The notes under the pieces are model-generated. The model worked only from the letters and a program-made list of their open reading frames with translations. It did not search any database and was not told the origin of the DNA. From Citricoccus zhacaiensis (lineage in GTDB: Bacteria > Actinomycetota > Actinomycetes > Actinomycetales > Micrococcaceae), in the NCBI RefSeq assembly GCF_014645315.1, contig NZ_BMLQ01000004.1, positions 124,001 to 188,000 of the forward strand: a stretch of 64,000 nucleotides of DNA, written 5' to 3'. This document shows, piece after piece, positions 16,562-26,882 of the stretch. The position numbers and the translations under genes are program-made. Within the stretch, counting starts at the first letter, position 1. Each line of letters starts with the position of its first letter.

Positions 16562-17386
16562 ATGGCCGATCCTGACGCGTTCCAGCCCACCCGCCGGAGC
16601 CTCCAGCTGAGTGTGAGCGGTGAGCAGGTCCGCATCCTTCCGGACGAGCACGACGACGGGTGGGTGCTGGAGATCGGCGGGGCGGTCCAGTCCCATGTCG
16701 ATCTGCACGACCCCACCCGGATCCGCTATGAGTACCTGCGCCGGGTGGCCAACGTCCTCGACGCCGGCTGGCCGGGCGACCGGCCCCTCCGCATCCTCCA
16801 CCTGGGCGCGGGTGCGCTCACCCTGCCGCGGTATGTCCAGCTCGCGCGTCCCGGTTCCGTCCAGACGGTGGTGGACCTCGACCGCGAGTTGCCGACGCTG
16901 GTCTGCTCCGTCCTGCCCCTGCCGGAGGGGACGGACCTGACCGTGGTCATCGGAGATGCCCGCGCCGAGCTCGCCCGCCTGGAGGGCCAGGAGTTCGATG
17001 CCATCATCCTGGACATCTACACCGCGGTGGACGCCGCCGTGCATCTCACGGGCAGCGCGTTCTACGGTGAGCTGCTGGGACATCTGACGGAGTCCGGAGT
17101 GCTGCTGGTGAACATCGGAGATGACACAGGCCTGCGGTTCCTGGCGCGGCAGGCCCAGGCCTTGGAGGTCGCCGCCGCCGGAGCGGGCCTCACCGGCGCC
17201 TGGACCCTGGCCGACGCGACGATGCTGGACCGCCTGCAGGCCGGCAACGCGGTCCTGGCCGCCGGCAGCGCTCTCGATGGACAGGACCAGGCGGGCCTGC
17301 ACACCCGGTTGCTGGCCGCCGGACCGCATCCGGCAGCGGTGCTGGTTCCAGAGCAGACGGCGGCCCTCGCGGCCCGGATCGGCTAG
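16562..17386 (+). CDS. Spermidine-synthase-like SAM-binding protein
   Basis: 274 residues. A Rossmann-fold methyltransferase-like core is visible: LRILHLGAGALTLPRYV near 78-93, VDLDRELP for the ribose-binding acid, and FDAIILDIYTAV near 145-156. This matches the spermidine synthase-like family of actinobacteria rather than a proven aminopropyltransferase, because the DxxDP-type polyamine site is not obvious. The ATG is preceded by CAGAAT six bases upstream, suggesting a weak leaderless promoter. It converges on the PHP gene with a 61-base gap. Substrate is unknown. Confidence 0.82.
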   Translation: MADPDAFQPTRRSLQLSVSGEQVRILPDEHDDGWVLEIGGAVQSHVDLHDPTRIRYEYLRRVANVLDAGWPGDRPLRILHLGAGALTLPRYVQLARPGSVQTVVDLDRELPTLVCSVLPLPEGTDLTVVIGDARAELARLEGQEFDAIILDIYTAVDAAVHLTGSAFYGELLGHLTESGVLLVNIGDDTGLRFLARQAQALEVAAAGAGLTGAWTLADATMLDRLQAGNAVLAAGSALDGQDQAGLHTRLLAAGPHPAAVLVPEQTAALAARIG

Positions 17387-17447
17387 GTCACCGGGACCGC
17401 AACAATCACAACCACAGGCATAGGCACAGTCCGGGCCACGGCCGACG

Positions 17448-18296
17448 TCACGGCCGGATGACCTCCGTGCCCGTGGCCTGCTCCTCCAGCCGTGCGACCA
17501 CCTCGTCGGGAGTCGTGTTCTCGCCGATCCGGTTGGGCTTGCCGGCTCCGTGGTAATCGGAGGAGCCGGTGATGATGAGGTCGTGCTCCAGGGCGAGGAG
17601 CCGCAGGGTACGCCGGGCCTCGTCCGGGTTGTCCCGGTGGAAGACCTCGACGCCGGCCAGACCGGCGTCGATCATCTCCCGGAACAGCTCCATGCCGATG
17701 ACGCGGCCGCGCATGGACGCCATGGGGTGGGCGAAGACCGGCACGCCGCCGGCCTCGAGCACCAGCCGGACGGCGTCCACCGGGTCCGGGGCGTAGTGGC
17801 CCACGTAGTAGGGAGAGCGCGGGGTGAGGATCGAGGTGAAGGCGGCCGAGCGGTCCCGGATCACGCCTGCGGTGACCAGGGCGTCGGCGATGTGCGGTCG
17901 GCCGATCGTGGCGTCCGGGGTGGCGTGGGCCAGCACCATCTCCCACGTGATGGGATAGTCCTCCCCCAGCCGCCTGACCATGCGCTGTGCACGCATCAGC
18001 CGGGAGGTCCGGGCCCGGCCGACCTCCTCATTGAGTCCGGGCGCCAGCGGGTCGTGCAGGTAGGACAGCAGGTGCACGCTGATCCCGGTGTCCGAGACGC
18101 AGGAGACCTCCATGCCGGGGATGAACGTCAGGCCCGTCTCCACGGCCGCGTGGGAGGCCTCGGCCCAGCCGGCGGTGGTGTCATGGTCGGTCAGGGCCAG
18201 GCCGGTGAGGCCGGCTCTGGCAGCGGCCCGCACCACGTCGGCGGGCGGTTCGGTGCCATCCGAGATGTGGGAGTGCGTGTGCAGGTCGAACGGCAT
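17448..18296 (-). CDS. PHP-domain phosphoesterase (RNase AM / YciV-like)
   Basis: 282 residues. The N-terminus DLHTHSHISDGT carries the first metal-binding histidines of PHP enzymes; ALTDHDTT (about 36-43) and PGMEVSC (about 64-70) continue the trinuclear site. SSDYHG near residue 255 supplies the late Asp and His ligands. The family includes 5'-3' exonuclease/nucleoside bisphosphate phosphatase enzymes that trim RNA ends. The ATG at 18296 was chosen over the longer frame because conservation starts there and a -10 hexamer sits 7 bases upstream. Confidence 0.9.
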   Translation of the reverse strand: MPFDLHTHSHISDGTEPPADVVRAAARAGLTGLALTDHDTTAGWAEASHAAVETGLTFIPGMEVSCVSDTGISVHLLSYLHDPLAPGLNEEVGRARTSRLMRAQRMVRRLGEDYPITWEMVLAHATPDATIGRPHIADALVTAGVIRDRSAAFTSILTPRSPYYVGHYAPDPVDAVRLVLEAGGVPVFAHPMASMRGRVIGMELFREMIDAGLAGVEVFHRDNPDEARRTLRLLALEHDLIITGSSDYHGAGKPNRIGENTTPDEVVARLEEQATGTEVIRP

Positions 18297-18309
18297 GACC
18301 CCCAGACTA
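18297..18309 (-). promoter_or_regulatory. Leaderless promoter of the PHP gene
   Basis: On the minus strand TAGTCT (18304-18309) precedes the ATG by 7 bases with no ribosome site between. Confidence 0.55.
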
Positions 18310-18357
18310 TCCAACGCTCCCGGGCTCGCGGGGAAGAATGCGGCGAGGAATGGAATG

Positions 18358-19947
18358 ATGGAAACCATGAACGACGAAACGCCCCGGCCCACCGACCAGA
18401 CCGCGCCAGCCGACCAGACCGGTGCCGCAGCCGACCAGCCCGTAGAAGACCGCGTGAACAACCGATCCCAGAAGCCGACCTCGGATGCGTTCAAGCGGTT
18501 CATGGGCTCGAACTGGGCCCCCGCCGAGACCACGCCGGTCCTGCCGGATGCCTCGGCCCCGTTCGCCGCCCGGCGCCGCAAGGCCCTGTCCGAGCAATTC
18601 GAGGGCGAGCGGCTCGTCATCCCGGCCGGTGCGCTCAAGGTCCGCTCCAATGACACCGATTACCGGTTCCGCGCCCACTCCGCCTTCGCCCACCTGACCG
18701 GCTTGGGCGTGGACCATGAGCCGGAGGCCACCCTCGTCCTGGAACCGGTGGATCACGGCGCCGGTGACCACGGCGGACACCACGAGGCCACCCTGTACTT
18801 CCGCCCCATGGCCGGCCGAGACTCCGAGGAGTTCTACTCCAACGCCCGCACCGGTGAGTTCTGGATCGGCACCCGACCGACTCTCGGCGGGATGCAGGCC
18901 CGCACCGGCATCCGCACCGCCGACCTGTCGGAGCTGGAGGTCGCCGTCACCAAGAATGCCGGCGCCGTGGAGATCGGCGGCGTCCGCATCCGCCTGCTGC
19001 GCGGCTCCGACCTGGACGTCGAGGCCCTCGTGGACACCTCCCGCATCAACACCGGGGTGGACCTGGAGTTCTCGGACGGCCTGGACGCCCAGCTCACGGA
19101 GTTCCTCTCCGAGCTGCGCCTGCTCAAAGACGGCTGGGAGATCGAGGAGTTGCGCGGCTCCGTGGCGGCCACCATCGCCGGCTTCGAGGACATCGTCCGC
19201 GTCTTGCCCGCCGCCCGCGGCCATGAACGCGGCGAGAGGATCGTGGAGGGCGCGTTCTTCTCCCGTGCGCGCCTCGAGGGCAACGACCTGGGCTATGACA
19301 CCATCGCGGCCTCCGGCAACAACGCCACCGTGCTGCACTGGATTCGCAACAACGGCGAGGTGCGCTCCGGGGATCTGATCCTCGTGGACGCCGGCGTGGA
19401 GGCGGATTCCCTCTACACGGCCGACATCACCCGCACCCTGCCGGTCGACGGCACGTTCTCGCCGATCCAGCGCACCATCTACCAGGCCGTCCTCGATGCC
19501 GCCGACGCCGCCTTCGCCGCGGTGAAGCCCGGTCTGAGGTTCCGGGACATCCACACCACCGCCATGCAGGTGCTGGCCGAGCGACTGCACGATTGGGGCC
19601 TGCTGCCGGTCTCCGTGGACGAGGCACTCTCACCCGAGGGCCAGCAGCACCGCCGGTGGATGCCGCACGGCACCAGCCACCACCTGGGCCTGGACGTACA
19701 CGACTGCGCGCAGGCCAAGCGCGAGCTCTACCTGGACGCCGAGATCGTCCCGGGCATGGTCTTCACGATCGAGCCCGGCTTGTACTTCAAGAACGAGGAC
19801 CTGGCGGTGCCGGAGGAGTACCGCGGCATCGGCGTGCGCATCGAGGACGACATCTACGTCACGGACGAGGGCGCCGAGAACCTCTCCGCCGCCCTGCCGC
19901 GCACGCCCGATGATGTGGAGGCATGGATGGCCCGGCTCCTCGGCTGA
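18358..19947 (+). CDS. pepP: Xaa-Pro aminopeptidase (M24B family)
   Basis: 529 residues with the aminopeptidase P layout: an N-terminal domain (about 40-200) and a pita-bread M24 catalytic domain. Metal ligands are visible in VDAGVEADSLYTADITRT (two Asp), HGTSHHLGLDVHD (His), EPGLYF (Glu) and VRIEDDIYVT (Glu). It removes N-terminal residues before proline. The N-terminal 30 residues are Asp/Thr/Gln rich. The ATG at 18358 has GAGGAA seven bases upstream; ATGs at 18355 and 18367 are in frame and possible. It diverges from the PHP gene. Confidence 0.94.
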   Translation: METMNDETPRPTDQTAPADQTGAAADQPVEDRVNNRSQKPTSDAFKRFMGSNWAPAETTPVLPDASAPFAARRRKALSEQFEGERLVIPAGALKVRSNDTDYRFRAHSAFAHLTGLGVDHEPEATLVLEPVDHGAGDHGGHHEATLYFRPMAGRDSEEFYSNARTGEFWIGTRPTLGGMQARTGIRTADLSELEVAVTKNAGAVEIGGVRIRLLRGSDLDVEALVDTSRINTGVDLEFSDGLDAQLTEFLSELRLLKDGWEIEELRGSVAATIAGFEDIVRVLPAARGHERGERIVEGAFFSRARLEGNDLGYDTIAASGNNATVLHWIRNNGEVRSGDLILVDAGVEADSLYTADITRTLPVDGTFSPIQRTIYQAVLDAADAAFAAVKPGLRFRDIHTTAMQVLAERLHDWGLLPVSVDEALSPEGQQHRRWMPHGTSHHLGLDVHDCAQAKRELYLDAEIVPGMVFTIEPGLYFKNEDLAVPEEYRGIGVRIEDDIYVTDEGAENLSAALPRTPDDVEAWMARLLG

Positions 19948-19979
19948 CGGGCGGTCGGCTGACGGACCCGTCTGATGCG

Positions 19980-21197
<1,218 letters not shown>

Positions 21198-21311
21198 TGT
21201 GCCGGTCGTGCCGGTGCAGGTCATCACGGCACCGGGGTTCTCCGCCACCGGCGTAAGGAGACGTCAGAAACAACGGCCGGACGGCAGGGACCATGGCCCG
21301 GCCCGGCCGAC

Positions 21312-21323
21312 TAGGCTGGATGG
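21312..21323 (+). promoter_or_regulatory. Leaderless promoter of the CBS/MgtE-N gene
   Basis: TAGGCT (21312-21317) followed by 6 bases and the GTG start at 21324. No Shine-Dalgarno sequence. Confidence 0.55.
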
Positions 21324-22577
21324 GTGAATGCCCCGAAGATCTTCGTCGCCCGCCTGCTGGGCCTGGACGTGTTCGACCCCCTGGGCGACCGTCTGGGCCG
21401 CATGCGTGACGCCGTCGTCATGGAGCGCGGACCGGGTCAGCCGCCGGTCGCCGTCGGGCTCGTCATCGAGGTTCCGGGCAAGAAGCGCGTGTTCGTGCCG
21501 ATGACCCGGGTCACCTCCATGGGCGCCGGGCAGATCATCACCACCGGCCTGATCAACCTGCGCCGTTTCGAGCGGCGGGGCGCCGAGCTGATGGTCGCGG
21601 CCGACCTCTTCGACCGCCGCGTCACCCTCGCCGACGGTTCCGGGCAGGCCGTGCTGGAGGATGTGGGCCTGGAACAGCAGCGCAACGGTGACTGGCTGGT
21701 CAGCGACCTCTATGTCCGGCGGCATGCCGGCCGCAGCGCCTTCGGCCGGGTCCGGGGCGAGCATCTGCTGGTGGGGTGGGGCGAGGCCCGCTGGGCTGCC
21801 CGCGAGGAACCCCAGGGAGCGTCCAGCTTCGTGGCCGCCCACGAGGACCTCAAGGCCGCGGACCTCGCCGATGTCCTGCATGAGATGACCACGAAGCGCC
21901 GTGTCGAGGTGGCCACCGAGCTGCAGGACGGGCGCCTGGCGGACGTGCTCCAGGAGCTCCCGGACGACGACCAGGTGGAGATCATCTCCAATCTGGACAT
22001 CGAGCGCGCCGCCGACGTACTCGAGGAGATGGACCCGGACGACGCCGCCGATCTCCTCCACGAGCTCTCGGATTCCCAGCAGGAACTGCTGCTGGAGCTG
22101 ATGGAGCCCGAGGACGCGGACGACGTCCGCCGCCTGATGGAGTACGAGGAGAACACCGCCGGGTCGGTCATGACGCCCGTGCCCGTCATCATGCCGCCCG
22201 AGGCCACGGTGGCCGAGGCCCTGGCGAACATCCGCCAGCAGGAGTTCACCCCGGCCATGGCCTCACTGGTGATCGTGGCCCGCCCACCCCTGGAGACCCC
22301 CACAGGCCGCTACCTCGGTGTGGTGCACTTCCAGCGCCTGCTGCGGTATCCCCCGCCCGAGCCGCTGGGGAACATCCTGGACAAGGACCTCGAGCCGGTC
22401 TCCGACCTCATGCCCCTGCCGGCCGTGACCCGTGAACTGGCCACCTACAACCTGACCTGCATCCCGGTGGTCAACGAGCACCACCGGGTGGTCGGTGCCG
22501 TCACCGTGGATGACGTGCTGGACCACCTGCTGCCCGACGACTGGCGCAGCATGGACGATCCCGAGGAGGTGTCCTGA
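21324..22577 (+). CDS. MgtE N-domain and CBS-domain protein without membrane part
   Basis: 417 residues. An N-terminal barrel-like region (1-110) is followed by an MgtE intracellular N-domain (about 175-275; VLHEMTTKRRVEVATEL, DDDQVEIISNLD and DPDDAADLLHEL repeats) and two CBS motifs (SVMTPVPVIMPPEATVAEAL; LTCIPVVNEHHRVVGAVTVDDVLDHLL). The magnesium-channel transmembrane domain of MgtE is absent, so it is probably a cytosolic sensor or partner of a transporter. The stop shares one base with the ATG of the DUF1003 gene, and Mrp follows, giving a three-gene operon. Confidence 0.9.
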   Translation: MNAPKIFVARLLGLDVFDPLGDRLGRMRDAVVMERGPGQPPVAVGLVIEVPGKKRVFVPMTRVTSMGAGQIITTGLINLRRFERRGAELMVAADLFDRRVTLADGSGQAVLEDVGLEQQRNGDWLVSDLYVRRHAGRSAFGRVRGEHLLVGWGEARWAAREEPQGASSFVAAHEDLKAADLADVLHEMTTKRRVEVATELQDGRLADVLQELPDDDQVEIISNLDIERAADVLEEMDPDDAADLLHELSDSQQELLLELMEPEDADDVRRLMEYEENTAGSVMTPVPVIMPPEATVAEALANIRQQEFTPAMASLVIVARPPLETPTGRYLGVVHFQRLLRYPPPEPLGNILDKDLEPVSDLMPLPAVTRELATYNLTCIPVVNEHHRVVGAVTVDDVLDHLLPDDWRSMDDPEEVS

Positions 22578-23362
22578 TGGCGGACAAGAACCCCGAGACC
22601 ACCGGCCCGCGCCGGACCGGCCTCGATACTCCGCTGGGCGCGCGAGGACGCCGCTGGCCCCGGCTGAGCCCCAACCCGGACGCGTTCGGCGAGGCCACGG
22701 AGGGCTTCGCCCGATTCATGGGAACACCCCAGTTCCTGCTGTGGATGACCATCTTCTGCGCCGTCTGGCTCGGCTGGAACACCTTCGCCCCGGAGATGTG
22801 GCGCTTCGACTCCGCCGCCATCGGCTTCACGGCCCTGACCCTGGTGTTGTCCCTGCAGGCCTCCTACGCCGCGCCCCTGCTGCTGCTGGCGCAGAACCGT
22901 CAGGACGACCGGGACAAGGTGTCCCTGCGTGAGGACCGCACCCGTGCCGAACGCAACCTCGCGGACACCGAGTACCTGACCCGCGAGCTGGCCGGCCTGC
23001 GCATCGCGCTGCAGGACGTGGCCACCCGTGACTTCGTCCGCTCAGAGATGCGCGACGCCGTCGCCGAGATCACCGAGGAACTCAAGGACGAGGTGCGAGA
23101 GAAGATGCGTGCCGAGATCCTGGCCGAGATGGACCAGAATCCCGACGCCGGCCAGGCGCCGAAGCCGTCCGGCTCCAGCCCCCGGAAACACAAGAAGAAG
23201 AAGAACCGGCCCAGCCGCGAGGCCCGCGAACGCATCGAGGGCGACGAGGACGGCCCCCAGACCACCACGTTGGCCATCATGGCCGCCGAGGAGGCAGACC
23301 AGCCTGCCTCGGCTGACCACGCCGACTCGCAGGACAACCCCAAGGACACCCCCTCCGTATGA
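22577..23362 (+). CDS. DUF1003 membrane protein
   Basis: 261 residues. The DUF1003 core is at about 35-130: FARFMGTPQFLLWMTIFC, a tryptophan-rich first membrane helix, then FTALTLVLSLQASYAAPLLLLAQNRQDDRDK. A helical, charged stretch follows (residues 115-190), and the last 60 residues are Lys/Glu-rich and probably disordered. Function is unknown. It is translationally coupled to genes on both sides (TGATG upstream, ATGA downstream). The CBS, DUF1003 and Mrp order resembles the Rv1232c-Rv1231c-Rv1229c part of Mycobacterium tuberculosis. Confidence 0.9.
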   Translation: MADKNPETTGPRRTGLDTPLGARGRRWPRLSPNPDAFGEATEGFARFMGTPQFLLWMTIFCAVWLGWNTFAPEMWRFDSAAIGFTALTLVLSLQASYAAPLLLLAQNRQDDRDKVSLREDRTRAERNLADTEYLTRELAGLRIALQDVATRDFVRSEMRDAVAEITEELKDEVREKMRAEILAEMDQNPDAGQAPKPSGSSPRKHKKKKNRPSREARERIEGDEDGPQTTTLAIMAAEEADQPASADHADSQDNPKDTPSV

Positions 23363-24585
23363 CCGACACCCCCGGCGCCCCCGGCACCTTCGACACAACG
23401 GGCACCTTCGACACCCCCGAATTGACCACGGACCTGGAACGGGCCGCGTGGGTCCGGCTCGGCTCGGTCCTGGACCCGGAGATCCGGCGCCCCGTCACCG
23501 AGCTGGGCATGGTTGCCTCGATCACCGAGTCAACCGAGTCACCCACCGGCGCAACCAGCACCGGCACCGGCACCGGCACCGGCCATCTCACCATCGGCAT
23601 CCGCCTGACCATCGCCGGCTGCCCCCTCCGGGACACCATCACCCAGGACGTGGAGCGGGCCCTGGAGGGGCTGGACGGATGCACGGGCGTCGAGGTCGTC
23701 ATGGCCGTCATGACCGCCGAGCAGCGGGCCTCGCTCAAGGAGCTGCTGACCGCGGGCCGCCCGAAGAACCAGTTCGAGAAGGGCTCGCTGGCCCGGGTCT
23801 ACGCGGTCGCCTCCGGCAAGGGCGGCGTCGGCAAGTCCACCGTCACGGCGAACCTCGCCACCGCCCTGGCGGACCGCGGACTGTCCGTCGGGTTGGTGGA
23901 CGCTGACATCCACGGCTTCTCCATCCCGGGCCTGCTCGGCACCACGGCCAAGCCGACCCGGGTGGACGAGATGATCCTGCCTCCGGTGGCCCAGGGCGTG
24001 AAGGTCATCTCAATCGGCATGTTCCTCGACGCCGACCGACCGGTCGCCTGGCGCGGACCCATGCTGCACCGAGCCCTCGAGCAGTTCGTCACGGACGTCT
24101 ACTGGGGCGACCTCGACGTCCTCCTGGTCGACCTGCCGCCGGGCACCGGGGACATCGCGATCTCTGCCGCCCAGCTGCTGCCGACCTCCGAGCTGCTCAT
24201 CGTCACCACGCCGCAACAGGCGGCGGCACAGGTCGCGGCCCGGGCGGGTGAGCTCGCGGAACAGACGGGCCAACAGGTCGCCGGTGTCATCGAGAACATG
24301 GCGGCCATGACGCTGCCGGACGGCACCGTCCTGGACCTCTTCGGCTCCGGCGGTGGCCAGACCGTCGCGGACCGGCTCACCGGGTCCCTCGATCATCCGG
24401 TGCCGCTGTTGGGGTCGGTCCCGCTGGACCCCCTGCTGCGCGAGGACGGCGACGGCGGCACCCCGGTGGTCCTGGAACATCCGGACTCCGCGGCGGGTAC
24501 GGAGCTGCGGCGCATCGCGGGTTCCCTGGCCGTGCGACCGCGTGGTCTCTCCGGCCTGAAGCTGCCGGTCACACCGCGGGACTGA
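23359..24585 (+). CDS. Mrp/NBP35-type P-loop ATPase (Fe-S carrier)
   Basis: 408 residues. The N-terminal MIP18/DUF59 domain (about 25-130) is followed by a P-loop NTPase with the deviant Walker A SGKGGVGKST near residue 155, DADIHGFSIPG, and DLPPGTGD. Proteins of this type bind and transfer iron-sulfur clusters. The DUF59 domain is interrupted at about 58-75 by a Thr/Gly/Ser run partly encoded by a hexamer repeat. The ATG overlaps the DUF1003 stop (ATGA). It converges on tatB, with 59 bases between. Confidence 0.94.
   Translation: MTDTPGAPGTFDTTGTFDTPELTTDLERAAWVRLGSVLDPEIRRPVTELGMVASITESTESPTGATSTGTGTGTGHLTIGIRLTIAGCPLRDTITQDVERALEGLDGCTGVEVVMAVMTAEQRASLKELLTAGRPKNQFEKGSLARVYAVASGKGGVGKSTVTANLATALADRGLSVGLVDADIHGFSIPGLLGTTAKPTRVDEMILPPVAQGVKVISIGMFLDADRPVAWRGPMLHRALEQFVTDVYWGDLDVLLVDLPPGTGDIAISAAQLLPTSELLIVTTPQQAAAQVAARAGELAEQTGQQVAGVIENMAAMTLPDGTVLDLFGSGGGQTVADRLTGSLDHPVPLLGSVPLDPLLREDGDGGTPVVLEHPDSAAGTELRRIAGSLAVRPRGLSGLKLPVTPRD
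23559..23582. repeat. Hexamer tandem repeat in the Mrp gene
   Basis: Four perfect CACCGG units encoding alternating Gly and Thr inside the DUF59 domain; a length-variable loop is likely. Confidence 0.8.
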
Positions 24586-24644
24586 TCGAGCCTCCTGCGC
24601 GTCCCGGCAGGGTCTCCCGCGCGTCCCGGTGACGTGGCGTCGGC

Positions 24645-25262
24645 CTACGTGGCGTCGACGTCGAAGGGCGCCGGATCGCGCGGAACAGCCGGCACAACGC
24701 CGGCCCCGTCCGGCTGACCGGCTGCGACTGCTGCATCTGCCGCGTCTGCTGCGTCAGCATCAGCATCGACACTGCCCGTGCCACCCACTCGTCCGGCGGA
24801 GTGGGGCGTCGAACGGCTGGAGGTCTTGCCGAAGAACAGGGCTCGGGGATCCATGTCCTTGAGGTCCTCGCGCAGCTCATCGCGCTGAGATCGCACGGTG
24901 TCGAGTTCACCCCGGAATCCGCTCCGTCCGCTCCGTCCCACCGCGTGGGATCCACCGGACGGGCCGGAGGCGCCGGCCGCGCCTGAACCTGCGGCATCCC
25001 CGTCCACGGGGTCGGCGAGGGCGTCCTTGATGATGCGGCGTGGGTCGTACTGACGGGGGTCGTACTTCTTCCAGTCGATCTCGTCGAAGTCGGTGCCCGT
25101 CTCTTCCCTGAACTGGGTCTTGGCGCCCTCGGCCATGCGCCGCAGGTTGCGGATCCATTCGGTGAGTTTCCGGGCGTACTCGGGGAGCTTCTCCGGTCCG
25201 AGGATGAGCACGGCCAGCAGGGCCAGGATGATCAGCTCAGCGCCGTTGATACCGAAGGTCAC
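24645..25262 (-). CDS. tatB: Sec-independent protein translocase TatB
   Basis: 205 residues. The N-terminal membrane helix NGAELIILALLAVLILGPEKLPEYARKL is the TatA/B signature with the GP hinge, followed by an amphipathic helix and a long charged C-terminus. Length and the DWKKYDPRQYDPRRII segment favour TatB over TatA. It works with TatC to recognise twin-arginine signal peptides at the membrane. The GTG start has a TAGGCT hexamer 8 bases upstream. It lies after the anti-sigma factor gene, as in the sigE-rseA-htrA-tatB region of mycobacteria. Confidence 0.93.
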   Translation of the reverse strand: MTFGINGAELIILALLAVLILGPEKLPEYARKLTEWIRNLRRMAEGAKTQFREETGTDFDEIDWKKYDPRQYDPRRIIKDALADPVDGDAAGSGAAGASGPSGGSHAVGRSGRSGFRGELDTVRSQRDELREDLKDMDPRALFFGKTSSRSTPHSAGRVGGTGSVDADADAADAADAAVAAGQPDGAGVVPAVPRDPAPFDVDAT

Positions 25263-25276
25263 AAGTCCTCAGCCTA
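25263..25276 (-). promoter_or_regulatory. Leaderless promoter of tatB
   Basis: TAGGCT on the minus strand (25271-25276), 8 bases before the GTG; no ribosome site. Confidence 0.5.
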
Positions 25277-25361
25277 CCCGAGCGGCAGGACGTCACCGGA
25301 GGTGGTCAGACGGCCCGTCCTGTGCTCGTGCGTCATCTGCCCGTGCTGAACGCTGCAGCGG

Positions 25362-26657
25362 TCATCGGGCGTCATCCTCGTGCTCGTCCATCCAGGGCAG
25401 GAGTCGCTCGAATCCTCGGGCCAGGCGTTCCGCAGGCCGTTCTTCGGGTGCCTCCCCCGCTTGGACACGGGACCGCTCCGAGATGACCACCAAGCTCATC
25501 ACGCGCTCGGCCCGGTCCACCGGCAGGTCTGAATCTACGGTGTAGGAGGCGTTCGCGGTCTGCGCTGTGGCCGTCCACGTGCCGTCGCCCAGATCGAGGA
25601 CGGACATCTCCACGCCGACGGGCAGTCTGCGGGTCTCGCCGGACGCGGCCACGGTGGCTGCCCAGGCGGCGGCGCGGGCGTCCCCGTTCGCCAGCGGACA
25701 GCCGGGGATCCCGGCGTCCTCGGCCAGCGAGCGGCACTCATGCAGTACCAGTGAGGCCTCCTCACCCTGGAGAGACATCACCACCTCGGCGGTCTCCTCC
25801 TCCACGGTCCAGCCGGTGGATTCGTGGCGCAGTCCCAGTCCGTTCAGCGAGGGGACGTTCCACCCCAGTCGCCGCAGGTCGGTGACCATCTCCGGGGTCA
25901 ACGCCATGGTCCCGTCCAGGGCGACTCCGGCGGAGACCCTGCCCTCGGCCGGATGGACGGATCCCGACGGGGACGGGATGGAGGGGGCCAGCGCCGGGCC
26001 GCCGATGCCGGCCGGCGAGAGCACCGCGGGTCCGCTCGGGTCGTCGGTGGCGCCCGAGCCGGGGACGCCGGTCTCGGAGTCCGCGGCACCGGCGGTCCCA
26101 GCGTTCTGCGACCCGGACGGCGCAGGTGATGCGCCGGCGTCGGGATCCGCCGTGGATGAGTTCACGGAGGCGGACGGCAGAAGGAGGTTCTCCCCGGTCT
26201 CCGGGCCGGCGACGGCCTCCGGATCACCGGCGATCCAGGCGGTGGACAGCACCGCCACGGCCGCCAGCCCGATGGCTCCCAGCCCCATGACCACCTTCCA
26301 GCCGGCCACGCCCTGGCCTTCTTTCAGCACGGGCGGCACGGCGGAACCGGACCCGGTGGGGGGCTCTCCGGTGTGGGACGGCCAGGGGTAGGGTGACGGC
26401 GGCCCCGCCCACGGCGATACCGGAGAGGCCGCAGGGGACGGGTACGACGGTGGGGACGGGTACGACGGGTTCGTCGAGGAAGCAGTGGGCGGGGACGACA
26501 GGGAGGAGGCGGCCTGCAGGATGCGTTCGCGCTGCTCCACCTCGTGACGGCATGCGGCACACTGCTCGAGATGGAGTGAGATCCGCTCACGGGCAGCCGG
26601 GGAGAGGCCATCCTCCACATAGGAGTCGAATCGTGCCCGGGGATGGAAGACCGCCAT
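25362..26657 (-). CDS. Membrane-anchored ZAS anti-sigma factor (zf-HC2)
   Basis: 431 residues. The N-terminus has the zinc-binding anti-sigma motif H-x3-C-x2-C (HLEQCAAC, about 28-35) within a helical domain. A Pro/Ser-rich linker leads to one membrane helix near residues 125-145 (VVMGLGAIGLAAVAVLSTAWIAG), then an extracytoplasmic domain of about 280 residues with two Cys pairs. It should hold an ECF sigma factor inactive until envelope stress releases it. No sigma factor gene is adjacent: upstream lie only 225 bases and then the O-methyltransferase on the other strand. The internal ATG at 26657 was chosen because the longer frame overlaps that gene. Confidence 0.85.
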   Translation of the reverse strand: MAVFHPRARFDSYVEDGLSPAARERISLHLEQCAACRHEVEQRERILQAASSLSSPPTASSTNPSYPSPPSYPSPAASPVSPWAGPPSPYPWPSHTGEPPTGSGSAVPPVLKEGQGVAGWKVVMGLGAIGLAAVAVLSTAWIAGDPEAVAGPETGENLLLPSASVNSSTADPDAGASPAPSGSQNAGTAGAADSETGVPGSGATDDPSGPAVLSPAGIGGPALAPSIPSPSGSVHPAEGRVSAGVALDGTMALTPEMVTDLRRLGWNVPSLNGLGLRHESTGWTVEEETAEVVMSLQGEEASLVLHECRSLAEDAGIPGCPLANGDARAAAWAATVAASGETRRLPVGVEMSVLDLGDGTWTATAQTANASYTVDSDLPVDRAERVMSLVVISERSRVQAGEAPEERPAERLARGFERLLPWMDEHEDDAR

Positions 26658-26818
26658 CAGCGCGGGCCCTTCCCTCCGGAGGTGTGTGCGGGGAGCGGCA
26701 CGAAGGGGGTGGTGCAGTTGGGAATGATCACCGCAGTCGACTCCTTTCCGTACCCATCCAGTTTGGCCCCTTTTGCTGTGAGGAGCCTGAGCATGGGAGC
26801 GTGTCGCTGGAATCGCCG

Positions 26819-26824
26819 TAGACT
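26819..26824 (+). promoter_or_regulatory. -10 element of the O-methyltransferase gene
   Basis: TAGACT 58 bases before the ATG, within the 225-base divergent gap between the anti-sigma and O-methyltransferase genes. No clear -35. The rest of the gap shows no open gene. Confidence 0.4.
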
Positions 26825-26882
26825 GGATTGCCGGTCGGCACCCCCCCGGCTCCCCGCCGCACGAGAGAATCGAGCACGTCCC

